In this document: one piece after another, positions 52,965 to 60,780 of the stretch
How the letters are laid out: each line of letters begins with the position of its first letter
Position numbering within the stretch: the stretch's first letter is position 1
Source: JABDGR01 sp964561455
GTDB lineage: Bacteria > Verrucomicrobiota > Verrucomicrobiia > Opitutales > JABDGR01
DNA length: 64,000 nucleotides
Direction of reading: 5' to 3'
Assembly (NCBI GenBank): GCA_964561455.1
Contig: CAZLPS010000006.1
Coordinates: 35,903 to 99,902, forward strand
Translations under genes and position numbers: made by a program
Notes under the pieces: model-generated
What the model was told of the DNA's origin: nothing
Seen by the model: the letters and a program-made list of their open reading frames with translations, nothing else
Databases searched by the model: none

Positions 52965-54122
52965 TTACCCGGCTGTAACATGGGCCTGGTCCACCGCCTG
53001 CTCCACCAAGCCCAGGAGGACTTGCTCAAACCCATCCACCACGCGGTCCCAAGAGAGGGCTTTGGCCGTGTGTCGCGCCGCTGCCCGCAATATTGGCCAT
53101 TCCGCCCGCCCTGCGACCGCGCGCTGCGCCGCCGCCCGGTACGCCGCCTCATCGCCTAACCTCGCCAGGTGACCGTTCTCGCCGTCACGCACATGCGCAC
53201 GTCCCGCCGCATAATCATAGGTCACCACGACCAACCCGCTCGCCAGCGCTTCCGTGACCACGTTGCCAAAAGTTTCGGTGACGCTGGCGAACAGAAATAA
53301 ATCCCCCGATGCATAATGCCTCGCCAAATCCTCGCCGTGCCGTACACCCGCGTAAATGATGCCCGGGAATTGCCGGGTTAGAGCCGGACGCAGCGGCCCG
53401 TCGCCCACCAGCACCAATTTCAACTCCGGCTCCTTCGCCCTCAGCACCGCCCAGGTCTCGGCCACCAGCGGCAAGTTCTTCTCCGCCGCCAAACGCCCCA
53501 CGCACATTGCCACGAGCGTGTCCGGTCCCGCACCCCAGGACGTCCGCAGCACTTCGTCTCGCCGCGCCGGGCTGAACTGCTCGGTGTCCACGCCCCGCCC
53601 CAAGAGATGCAAATTCTCAAATCCCGCCGAACCCAGCGCCGCAATCACATCCACCGACGGCGCAAACGTGCACGCCGTTCGGTTGTGAAACCACCGAAAA
53701 TACGCCAGCCCCGCATCATGCAGAAATCCCACATGGTAATGCCGGCTGTAGGCATGAAAATTGGTGTGAAAGCTCGAACTCAGCGGAATCTTCAAGGACC
53801 GCGCCGCTTGCAGCGCCGCCAATCCCAGCGGGCCCTCCACCGCGATGTGCACCACGTCGGGCCGTTGCCCAGTCCAATGCCGCTTCAGTCGCCAGTAAAC
53901 CGGCCAACCCAGCGTCAATTCCTTGTAGCCCGGACACGGAAACCCCGGCGTGAGGAATTCCGTAAAGGGTGTCATCGCCGGCACCTCCACCGTCGTCTGC
54001 CGGGGCCGCACCACTTCCACCTGGTGGCCGCGCACGGCGAGCGCCGACACCAGCCGATGCAACGTCATCGCGACGCCATTCACTTCCGGCGGAAAGGTTT
54101 CTGTGACGAGGGTAAGTTTCAC
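52965..54122 (-). CDS. GT4-family glycosyltransferase
   Basis: 385 residues if started at the GTG at 54122 (MKLTLVTETFPPEVNGVAMTL); an ATG at 54179 would add 19 residues of doubtful origin. GT-B fold with N-terminal FPPEVNGVAMTLHRL, HIAVEGPLGLAALQAA and SSFHTNFHAYSRHY, and a C-terminal domain with VGRLAAEKNLPL, GDGPLRP and the EX7E-like ASVTETFGNVVTEALASG. Related enzymes add glucose or mannose to diacylglycerol or phosphatidylinositol. The neighbouring LpxH-like gene supports a lipid acceptor. Confidence 0.88.
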   Translation of the reverse strand: MKLTLVTETFPPEVNGVAMTLHRLVSALAVRGHQVEVVRPRQTTVEVPAMTPFTEFLTPGFPCPGYKELTLGWPVYWRLKRHWTGQRPDVVHIAVEGPLGLAALQAARSLKIPLSSSFHTNFHAYSRHYHVGFLHDAGLAYFRWFHNRTACTFAPSVDVIAALGSAGFENLHLLGRGVDTEQFSPARRDEVLRTSWGAGPDTLVAMCVGRLAAEKNLPLVAETWAVLRAKEPELKLVLVGDGPLRPALTRQFPGIIYAGVRHGEDLARHYASGDLFLFASVTETFGNVVTEALASGLVVVTYDYAAGRAHVRDGENGHLARLGDEAAYRAAAQRAVAGRAEWPILRAAARHTAKALSWDRVVDGFEQVLLGLVEQAVDQAHVTAG

Positions 54123-54264
54123 CAAGCGCGCTTCTGCGCCCCGCGATTCTATCGGTTGCAAGTGACAGCGAAACTCCAACGAGGTTACGTTTTCAAGGCA
54201 TTTGTCGGCAATCCGCCTTGCATCCGGGGAATTGCACCTGGAGCCCCGCCTGCCCCGTCTTTGC

Positions 54265-55923
54265 TCAAGGCGCCCGATGTAGCTGGTAATAGCTTAGACC
54301 GTTTCCCTTTGGATTTGTTTTCAGCACCTCGATTTGTTCCGGTGTGAGTATCGTTGATGCCTGGTCAACAACCTGCGGAAGCTGGCTAAATCCACCAAAC
54401 CAGTCGCCTGGTTGTAAACTTTTTGCCACGATTTCCACCAGCGCCTCCTGCTGGTTTGTCGTCAGCTCCGGTGCTCCCGCTGTCTGTAAAGCGCGACCAT
54501 AGGAGCCAATTACCCATTGGCGCACGCCACTCTGGCTCATAAAGGTCTGGTAAGTTTGAAATTTATCCTTGCTGCCAAGCAATAGCTGAAGCTGCGCGTT
54601 GGTATCGTCTTTGATCGCCTGAAGTTGGGCCGTGATCCCCAGTTGATCATTAATCTTTTCATTCATTGCGTCAACAAACGCCGTCGGGTCGAGCGTTGCG
54701 GGGTCGTTGGGGATCATTTGCTTGCCGGCAATGTTCGTCATCTCGATAATTTGGTCTTCGGTAAACCTGCTTCGGGCGTCCTGGTTTACCGCCACCACGC
54801 GCTCACGGCTTGCCGCCATGATTTTCATGTACTCATCCAGTTGCTCCTGGGTGAGATTCAACTTCAGGCTCAGGCCGGCATAGATATTCTGGGCTCTATT
54901 CGCTCCCCGCCCACCGGACCCACCGGAGCCTCCCGGTGCTGCCGGAGCAGCCGGAGGTGGAGGAAGAGTAATTGCAGCCACAATCTGGCCAAAAACCGCC
55001 GATGAGCTTGGCGCACTCGCGACTGCGACCGCCTCCGGCGATGATACCGGCGCCTCTGCCAGCCGGGGTGCCGCCACCGCTGATTTGCCGGTACTCAATC
55101 TGACCGCAATTTTATTCGCTGAGTTTTGCGACCGCGCCTTTTCCGGCGCAGACGACCCCGCCCACTTTGGCCACACCACGGTGAACAGGCCGGCGAGGAG
55201 AATTAACGCCGCCGCAATCGCAATTTTCTTTTTGGTGCTCATAAAGATCAGACGCAGGATTACGGCAACCCAAGCCGCGTTGGCCGTACCCGCAGCAGAC
55301 GCGGCGTTCACCCGGCCCGCCAAACCCGCCGGCTCGACTTCCGCCGCATGGGCCAAAATGGTTTCGCCCAGCAACGCGCCCGTAGTAAAAATGCCCCGCC
55401 GCGCAAATTGGCCCCGCAGTTTCTCCAGCGCTCGGTCCACCCGCACCCGGGCGGCGTCCTCGGTCACCCCCAGCGCGGAGCCCACCTCGCGGTGGCTGCG
55501 ACCCTGGAAAAACCGCAGCAGCACCGCCTGCCGGTCCGCCCCATTCAACTTGGCGACAGCTTCGTCGAGCAAAGGACGCACTTGGTCCCAGCAAACCGAT
55601 GTTGATTCATTTATTCCCATGGCAACGGCTTTCCGTTCGCGATGCTGCCGGCGCCGGGCGTCCCGCAGGGCCCGCAAGGTGGTGAAACGCGTGCAGATGT
55701 GCAGCCACCCAACCAGCGTTTCGTGGCTGGTAAGGGACGGCCCTTGACGCGCCAAAATGATGAAAACCGACTGGGCGACATCTTCCGCCAAAGTTTTGCT
55801 CCCCCCGGCCTGCCGCACCGCCGCCGAGTAGACCAGGCCGAGATGCCGGCGCACCAATTCGCGGAAGGCCGCCTCGGACCCGTCCTCGACATATTGGCGC
55901 AGCAATTCAGCATCGGTCTGCAT
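54265..55923 (-). CDS. Transmembrane ECF sigma factor with LTxxQ-like extracytoplasmic domain
   Basis: 552 residues from the ATG at 55923. ECF sigma at 1-175 (EDVAQSVFIILARQG; GADRQAVLLRFFQGRSHREVGSALGVTEDAARVRVDRALEK). Shared linker RGIFTTGALLGETILAHAAEVEPAGLA. One transmembrane helix (233-250) preceded by STKKK, so the C-terminus is outside. A Ser/Ala/Pro linker (255-345) leads to a helical domain (about 350-552) with LNLTQEQLDEYMKIMAASRER, LTTNQQEALVEIVAK and LTPEQIEVLK. The LTxxQ pattern recalls Spy/CpxP-type stress sensors. Its first 60 residues closely match the sigma-serpin protein. No anti-sigma gene is adjacent. Confidence 0.85.
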   Translation of the reverse strand: MQTDAELLRQYVEDGSEAAFRELVRRHLGLVYSAAVRQAGGSKTLAEDVAQSVFIILARQGPSLTSHETLVGWLHICTRFTTLRALRDARRRQHRERKAVAMGINESTSVCWDQVRPLLDEAVAKLNGADRQAVLLRFFQGRSHREVGSALGVTEDAARVRVDRALEKLRGQFARRGIFTTGALLGETILAHAAEVEPAGLAGRVNAASAAGTANAAWVAVILRLIFMSTKKKIAIAAALILLAGLFTVVWPKWAGSSAPEKARSQNSANKIAVRLSTGKSAVAAPRLAEAPVSSPEAVAVASAPSSSAVFGQIVAAITLPPPPAAPAAPGGSGGSGGRGANRAQNIYAGLSLKLNLTQEQLDEYMKIMAASRERVVAVNQDARSRFTEDQIIEMTNIAGKQMIPNDPATLDPTAFVDAMNEKINDQLGITAQLQAIKDDTNAQLQLLLGSKDKFQTYQTFMSQSGVRQWVIGSYGRALQTAGAPELTTNQQEALVEIVAKSLQPGDWFGGFSQLPQVVDQASTILTPEQIEVLKTNPKGNGLSYYQLHRAP

Positions 55924-56042
55924 CGGGTGAATATATACCAATTGCCGTCCGCCGCAAAACCGAACAAAGAATATCGACGGAGTCCTCTCTTCCCCTTCGC
56001 CGTCCTTCTCAAACTCCAATCCTCAAATTCGCAACCTCCGCC

Positions 56043-56070
56043 TTAAACGTTAAGCATTAAACTTTAAAAG
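56043..56070. repeat. TTAAACG-type heptad array upstream of miaA
   Basis: TTAAACG, TTAAGCA, TTAAACT, TTAAAAG in register. The same word family occurs at 36040-36067, 20 kb away. Confidence 0.75.
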
Positions 56071-56094
56071 TTTGGCGTTCCATTCCCTTCGCCC

Positions 56095-57009
56095 GTGCCC
56101 TCCCCCCTCCATCTCCTCACCGGCCCCACCGCCTCCGGCAAGTCCGCCCTGGCCCTCGCCTGGGCGCAGAAGCACGGCGCGGAGATCCTCTCCTGCGACG
56201 CCCTCCAAATTTACCGCGGCATGGACCTCGGCACCGCCAAGCCCAGCGCCGCCGACCGCGCCCTCGTCCCGCACCACGGTCTCGATCTTTCCGACCCGGC
56301 GAAAACCTATTCCGTCGCCGAATACCGCGACTACGCCGCCCGCACCGTCGCCGAAATTCACGCGCGTGGAAAAAAAGTGCTGGTCGTCGGCGGCAGCGGT
56401 TTTTATCTCAAATGCTTCTTCTCCCCCGTCGCCGACGACGTGGACGTCCCGCCGGAAGTCGAAGTCGAAGTGAGCTCTCTGGAAAAAACCGGTGGACTTG
56501 AGTTGCTCGTCGCCCGCCTACGCGCCGCCAGCCCCGTCAGCACCGGCACCGTGGACTTGCGCAACCCGCGCCGCGTTTCCCGCGCCCTAGCCCGCTGCCT
56601 CGCCAGCGGCCTCAGCGTTCCCGAACTCGCCGAAAAATTTGCCGCGGGCGGCACGCCATTCGATAACTTCGAAAAAAAACTCATCCGCCTCGACCGCACG
56701 CCCGAAGACCTCGCCTCCCGCATCCGCGCCCGCACCCAAAAAATGTTCCAATCCGGCCTGATTGACGAGGTCCGAACCCTGACGAGCGCTTTACGCTCAA
56801 ATCCCGCAGCTGGCTCTGCCATCGGCTATCGCGAAACCCTCGCCTGGCTCGATGACGGCGAAAAAGCCCCGCTCGCCGACCTCGAAGCCGCCATCATCCA
56901 ACGCACCCTCCACCTCTACAAAAAACAACGCACCTGGTTCCGCACCCAACTCCCCCCGCATCAAGTCATCAATCTGACCGACAAATCGGTTTCGAGTTTG
57001 GAGTTTTGA
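56095..57009 (+). CDS. miaA: tRNA dimethylallyltransferase
   Basis: 304 residues starting at a GTG. It transfers an isopentenyl group to A37 of tRNAs reading codons that start with U. P-loop GPTASGKSALAL, substrate motif SCDALQIYRGMDLGTAKPS, VVGGSGFYLKC, and the late IGYRETLAWL with QRTLHLYKKQRTWFR. The last residues (SVSSLEF) are encoded by the heptad array at 56990-57024, so the gene end lies inside repeat DNA, as for menE. Confidence 0.95.
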   Translation: MPSPLHLLTGPTASGKSALALAWAQKHGAEILSCDALQIYRGMDLGTAKPSAADRALVPHHGLDLSDPAKTYSVAEYRDYAARTVAEIHARGKKVLVVGGSGFYLKCFFSPVADDVDVPPEVEVEVSSLEKTGGLELLVARLRAASPVSTGTVDLRNPRRVSRALARCLASGLSVPELAEKFAAGGTPFDNFEKKLIRLDRTPEDLASRIRARTQKMFQSGLIDEVRTLTSALRSNPAAGSAIGYRETLAWLDDGEKAPLADLEAAIIQRTLHLYKKQRTWFRTQLPPHQVINLTDKSVSSLEF

Positions 57010-57129
57010 GTTTCGAGTTGAAACACCCGCAGTTGCCTGCGTCATTTTGCATGGCGCGGCCAACTCAAAACGCAAAACCCGAAACTATTGGCGGTTTTTA
57101 GCTCGAAACTCAAAACGCGAAACTCGAAA
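56990..57129. repeat. Inverted heptad array joining miaA and tgt
   Basis: Left arm at 56990-57024: TTTCGAG, TTTGGAG, TTTTGAG, TTTCGAG, TTGAAAC; the miaA stop TGA falls inside it. Right side: AACTCAA, AACGCAA, AACCCGA, AACTATT at 57062-57089 and CTCGAAA, CTCAAAA, CGCGAAA, CTCGAAA at 57102-57129, ending 8 bases before the tgt ATG. The right words are the complement of the left words (CTCGAAA/TTTCGAG). Confidence 0.9.
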
Positions 57130-57137
57130 CTAACCCA

Positions 57138-58298
57138 ATGCCTGACCACTTTGAGCTATTAACTGCGTCCCCCTCCTCCTCCGCCCGGCGCGCCCGCCTC
57201 CGCACTGCCCACGGCACGATCGAGACTCCCGCCTTCATGCCCGTCGGCACGCAAGCCACCGTCAAGGCTGCCACCCCGGCGCAACTCCACGAAATCGGCG
57301 CGCAAATCATCCTCGGAAATACTTACCACCTCAATCTCCGCCCCGGCCCGGGCCTCATCCGCGAACTCGGCGGCCTCCATAAATTCATGGGCTGGGACGG
57401 CCCCATCCTCACCGACAGCGGCGGCTTCCAAGTCTTCAGCCTCGCCAAGCTCCGCAAAATTACGGACGAAGGCGTTTCCTTCCGCTCGCATCTTGACGGC
57501 GCCGAAATTTTCCTCGGCCCCCGCGAGTGCATGGACATCCAATCCGCCCTCGGCTCCGACATCGCCATGGTCCTCGACGAATGCCCGCCTTGGCCCGCGA
57601 AAGAAGAAGATGTCCGCGCCGTCGTCAACCGGACCCTCCGCTGGGGCAAAACCTGCCGCGATATCTGGAGCGAACTCGGCCAACCCGAACGCGGTCTCCA
57701 CCTCTTCGCCATCGTCCAAGGCTCCGCGTATGTAAATCTGCGCCGAGAATGCGCCGAGGCCCTGACCGCGCTCGATTTTCCCGGCTACGCCATCGGCGGC
57801 GTCAGCGTCGGCGAACCCGAGCCCGAAATGCTCGCCGCCGTCGCCGCCGCCACACCCTATCTCCCCGCGAACAAACCCCGCTACGTCATGGGCGTCGGCA
57901 CCCCACCGCAGCTCCTGAAAATGATCGCCCTCGGTGCCGACATGTTCGACTGCGTCATGCCCACCCGCCTCGCCCGCCACGGCGTCGCCTTCACCCCCGA
58001 CGGCCCCATCAATTTAAAAAACGCCCAATTCGCCCGCGACCCCAAACCCCTCGTCGAAGGCCTCAACAACTATACCTGCCAAAATTTCACCCGCGCCTAC
58101 CTCCGCCACCTCGTCATGGCCGGCGAAATCCTCGGCTGCACCCTCCTCACTATTCACAACTTGCATTTCTTCCTAGACCTCATGACCCAGGCCCGCACCC
58201 AAATCGAAAAAGGAACCTTCGAAAAATGGTCGCAGGACTGGTGCACGCGATACGAAGTAAGCGCGAAAGACATCGACCAGTTACCGGAAGTTGAATAA
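57138..58298 (+). CDS. tgt: tRNA-guanine transglycosylase lacking two zinc cysteines
   Basis: 386 residues. Exchanges G34 for preQ1 in GUN-anticodon tRNAs, toward queuosine. Catalytic features: ILTDSGGFQVFSL (Asp general base), IVQGSAYVNLR, GYAIGGVSVGEP, MFDCVMPTRLARHG with the nucleophile Asp. The zinc site is odd: the usual C-x-C-x-x-C is here L-N-N-Y-T-C, keeping only the last cysteine, while the distal histidine is present in TIHNLHFF. The catalytic core is otherwise intact, so function is likely retained. It follows miaA, another tRNA-modification gene. Confidence 0.93.
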   Translation: MPDHFELLTASPSSSARRARLRTAHGTIETPAFMPVGTQATVKAATPAQLHEIGAQIILGNTYHLNLRPGPGLIRELGGLHKFMGWDGPILTDSGGFQVFSLAKLRKITDEGVSFRSHLDGAEIFLGPRECMDIQSALGSDIAMVLDECPPWPAKEEDVRAVVNRTLRWGKTCRDIWSELGQPERGLHLFAIVQGSAYVNLRRECAEALTALDFPGYAIGGVSVGEPEPEMLAAVAAATPYLPANKPRYVMGVGTPPQLLKMIALGADMFDCVMPTRLARHGVAFTPDGPINLKNAQFARDPKPLVEGLNNYTCQNFTRAYLRHLVMAGEILGCTLLTIHNLHFFLDLMTQARTQIEKGTFEKWSQDWCTRYEVSAKDIDQLPEVE

Positions 58299-58365
58299 CG
58301 TTTGGCTCTATCGGCTTTGAAGGTGAATCGTAATTTGAATACCCAACTACCTGCGCAGAAATCTT

Positions 58366-58857
58366 ATGAGCGCCATGTTCGAGCCAACTCCAGCCGACCT
58401 CCTCATTTATCCTCATTTTCCCGAAGGGGAGATTAAGCTGTTAGGCCATTTTGATTGGTTTGATGGACCCATGAATGGGGTCGTTTTGCATTTGGGAAAC
58501 TATTACTGGTTTCAAGCGTTTTTTGATGACGATGAAGGCAAGGACACCTTCTATTTTTTGTACCCGCTCATCGACGACGACCTGAAAAATTGCCGGGCAT
58601 TCTTCGAGCGGCTTCAAGAATTTGCAAACGCCTTGAAGCCGTTTGAAAATCCAACCGGTCATTTGCAAACACCTGAGGCTGCAGCCCTCGGCGCCTTTCA
58701 GGAACAAGCACGGGCTGATTTTCGCGCAAAGATGAAGGTGTTTTCGTCACATAAGCCCGTTGGCTGGTTCAGCAGTAGCGGAAACAGCTCTTTTGCTGGA
58801 GTCATACTCACTGAAAAAAATGGCGTTTCGTATATCAGTCCAAAAAGGCCCGGCTAA
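58366..58857 (+). CDS. Hypothetical protein
   Basis: 163 residues, soluble, no signal peptide. Aromatic-rich N-terminal half (HFDWFDGPMNGVVLHLGNYYWFQAFFDDDEGKDTFYFLYPL) and a charged helical second half. No family recognised. Its 3' end overlaps by 23 bases the end of a gluQ remnant on the other strand. Confidence 0.6.
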   Translation: MSAMFEPTPADLLIYPHFPEGEIKLLGHFDWFDGPMNGVVLHLGNYYWFQAFFDDDEGKDTFYFLYPLIDDDLKNCRAFFERLQEFANALKPFENPTGHLQTPEAAALGAFQEQARADFRAKMKVFSSHKPVGWFSSSGNSSFAGVILTEKNGVSYISPKRPG

Positions 58858-58987
58858 GTTCCCTCAACCAACATTCGCCGAATTCTCTCGGATCGCCTCC
58901 CTTCGCCCGCCACGCCGCCAAGCTCATCGCCTCATTCTGCATTGGCAGTCGCTTTTCATCTTCATCCGGCATCGTCAGCGCATGCCG
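58835..58987 (-). pseudogene. Remnant of a gluQ 3' end
   Basis: The minus strand encodes HALTMPDEDEKRL...NEAMSLAAWRAKGGDP, which aligns with the C-terminal 40 or so residues of the intact GluQ protein (59674-60537), including the KMSKS-region GKRL and EAMSLAA, at about 50% identity. It lacks the rest of the gene. Same orientation as intact gluQ, it lies on the far side of the DUF433/DUF5615 pair. Confidence 0.75.
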
Positions 58988-59068
58988 CCGCGCGGTTCGA
59001 CGTAAGGCCGAATTTTCCCCTACAAAAACATCATTGCCGAATTGGAGTCGACCCGTCATTTTATACCC

Positions 59069-59323
59069 ATGCCGACGACCTCTTATCGTTACCTGAGCAG
59101 CATCCCGGGCGTCTGCGCGGGACGCATGATTGTCGAAGGCACCCGCATCGGCGTGCATGACGTCGTGGGCCTGGTCGTCAATGGCGCGAGCGTCGATGAT
59201 GTGTGCCGCAGCTTTCCCGACTTGAAGCGCTCCCAGGTTTACGAGTGCCTCGCCTATTACGAAGATCACCGCGGCGAGATTGACGCCCTGATTGCCGAAC
59301 AGATGAACGCCAGCCGCTCGTGA
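59069..59323 (+). CDS. DUF433-family antitoxin-like protein
   Basis: 84 residues. DUF433 pattern: SIPGVCAGRMIVEGTRIGVHDVVGLVVNGASVDDVCRSFPDLKRSQVYECLAYYEDH, a winged-helix-like DNA-binding fold typical of VapB-type partners. The ATG at 59069 was preferred over a TTG at 59042. Its stop overlaps the next gene's start (GTGA), the usual arrangement with a DUF5615 PIN-like protein. Confidence 0.85.
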   Translation: MPTTSYRYLSSIPGVCAGRMIVEGTRIGVHDVVGLVVNGASVDDVCRSFPDLKRSQVYECLAYYEDHRGEIDALIAEQMNASRS

Positions 59324-59643
59324 GGTTTTTTCTCGACCACGATATTCCCGCCGACCTGGCGATCGTGCTCCAGACGCGAGGACATGACGTCGTGCAACTT
59401 CGCGAGGCGCTGCCGCCGACCACGCCCGACGAGGTCGTTTGGGCACACGCCTGTGGCGATCATCGCGTCATGATCAGTTGCAACCGCGCCCACTATGTCG
59501 CGCTGGCGCTCGCCACAGCGGCCCATCCCGGCCTGATTGTGCTCGTACGCCGCCGCACCCGCCAGGCTGAAGCCGCGCACCTGTTGGATTTGCTGGCCAA
59601 AGCCGGCGAGCAGGGTTTGGCGAACAATATTAATTTTGCGTGA
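59320..59643 (+). CDS. DUF5615 PIN-like toxin
   Basis: 107 residues starting at GTG. Conserved FLDHDIPADLAIVLQTRGHDVVQL and the pattern D-E-VVWAHACGDHRVMISCNRAH, with acidic residues for metal binding as in PIN-like nucleases (Mut7-C/DUF5615). With the overlapping DUF433 gene it forms a toxin-antitoxin-like module. Nuclease activity is inferred from the family. Confidence 0.85.
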   Translation: MRFFLDHDIPADLAIVLQTRGHDVVQLREALPPTTPDEVVWAHACGDHRVMISCNRAHYVALALATAAHPGLIVLVRRRTRQAEAAHLLDLLAKAGEQGLANNINFA

Positions 59644-59673
59644 GTCGGCGTCAATTGACAGCCACCCATGGTC

Positions 59674-60537
59674 TCAGGCAAATTTCCACACCCACGATTT
59701 AGTGAGATTTTCGGGGTCAGTCCCTTTTTCCCGCAACGCCGCCAAACTCATCGCTTCACTCCGCTTCGCCAGCCGTTTCCCATTTTCATCCAGCATCAAC
59801 GGCGCATGGCACCACGCCGGCGCTACCCACCCGAGCGCCCGATAAATTAAAATCTGCCGGGCCGTGCTGCGCAACAAATCCGCCCCGCGCACCACTTCCG
59901 TAATCTCCATCGCGTGGTCATCGGCCACCACCGCCAGTTCATACGCCGGCACGTCATCCCGCCGCCAGACCAGGAAGTCCCCGAAATCCTTTCCCGCCAC
60001 AAAACTTTGGGGTCCCTGCAACGCATCGCGAAATTCAACTACTTCCCCATCCTGCACGCGAAACCGCCAGTTCGCCGCCACTGATCCCGGCGCCGCCGCA
60101 TCGCGCCCCACGCCCAACTCTGGCCGCCATTCCACCGGATAAATCGGCTCCGCCGCCTCCTCCTCCGCATGAGGCGCCTGCGCCGCCCGCTGCACATCCG
60201 CCCGCGACCGCGCACAGGGATAAATGAATCCCCCATCCCGCAACCGCCGCCAAACGTCCAAATAAACTTCCCTTCGCCGACTCTGTCCATAAGGCGCATG
60301 CGGCCCGGCGACATCCGGGCCCTCATCCCAACGCAACCCCAGCCACTTTAAATCCTCGATCGCCGCCGCCGCGAATTCCGGCCGACACCGCGCTGCATCC
60401 AAATCCTCCATCCGCAAAATCAATTTCGCCTCCGACCCCGCCGCGCGCGCCCGCGTATGCGCCAGCCAAAAGGTCCGGGCATGACCCAAATGCAGGTGCC
60501 CGGTGGGCGTGGGGGCAAGGCGGCCGCGGTACAACAT
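59674..60537 (-). CDS. gluQ: Glutamyl-Q tRNA(Asp) synthetase
   Basis: 287 residues from the ATG at 60537. A truncated GluRS-like enzyme that attaches glutamate to queuosine in tRNA-Asp. HIGH-type motif HLHLGHARTFWL, LRMEDLDAARC, and the KMSKS-type GKRLAKR. The zinc-site ligands of the E. coli enzyme (C-x-C...Y-x3-C) are reduced to C-A-R and Y-P-V-E. Upstream in-frame codons encode a GGATGAA array and were excluded. Functional link: Tgt, which makes the substrate nucleoside's precursor, is 1.4 kb away. Confidence 0.9.
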   Translation of the reverse strand: MLYRGRLAPTPTGHLHLGHARTFWLAHTRARAAGSEAKLILRMEDLDAARCRPEFAAAAIEDLKWLGLRWDEGPDVAGPHAPYGQSRRREVYLDVWRRLRDGGFIYPCARSRADVQRAAQAPHAEEEAAEPIYPVEWRPELGVGRDAAAPGSVAANWRFRVQDGEVVEFRDALQGPQSFVAGKDFGDFLVWRRDDVPAYELAVVADDHAMEITEVVRGADLLRSTARQILIYRALGWVAPAWCHAPLMLDENGKRLAKRSEAMSLAALREKGTDPENLTKSWVWKFA

Positions 60538-60544
60538 GCCGGAA

Positions 60545-60713
60545 GGATGAAGGATGAGGGATGAAGGATGAAGCAAAAACGACGCGCCGTCTGCTGCCCA
60601 TCAAGCAATTATGAATTCCACTTACCCAATAATCCTAGGCCCACTTCGAGCTAATTTCGACATTCACGATTCGTAATTTCGTGGATTCATCCTTCATCCC
60701 TCATCCTTCATCC
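60545..60713. repeat. Perfect 28-bp inverted heptad array between gluQ and ctaA
   Basis: Left arm 60545-60572: GGATGAA, GGATGAG, GGATGAA, GGATGAA. Right arm 60686-60713: TTCATCC, TTCATCC, CTCATCC, TTCATCC, the exact reverse complement, over a 113-base core. The left arm is identical to 16260-16287. CGCCCTT words follow at 60750-60770 before ctaA. Confidence 0.92.
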
Positions 60714-60780
60714 TTCCCCTCCCCCCGCCCAAGCCTCATAATCAACCGTCGCCCTTCGCCCTTCGCCCTCAGCGCTTTCC

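Noticed and set aside
58988..59446. Minus-strand frame continuing upstream of the gluQ remnant
   Set aside because: Only the last 50 codons resemble GluQ; the rest is the complement of the DUF433/DUF5615 genes.
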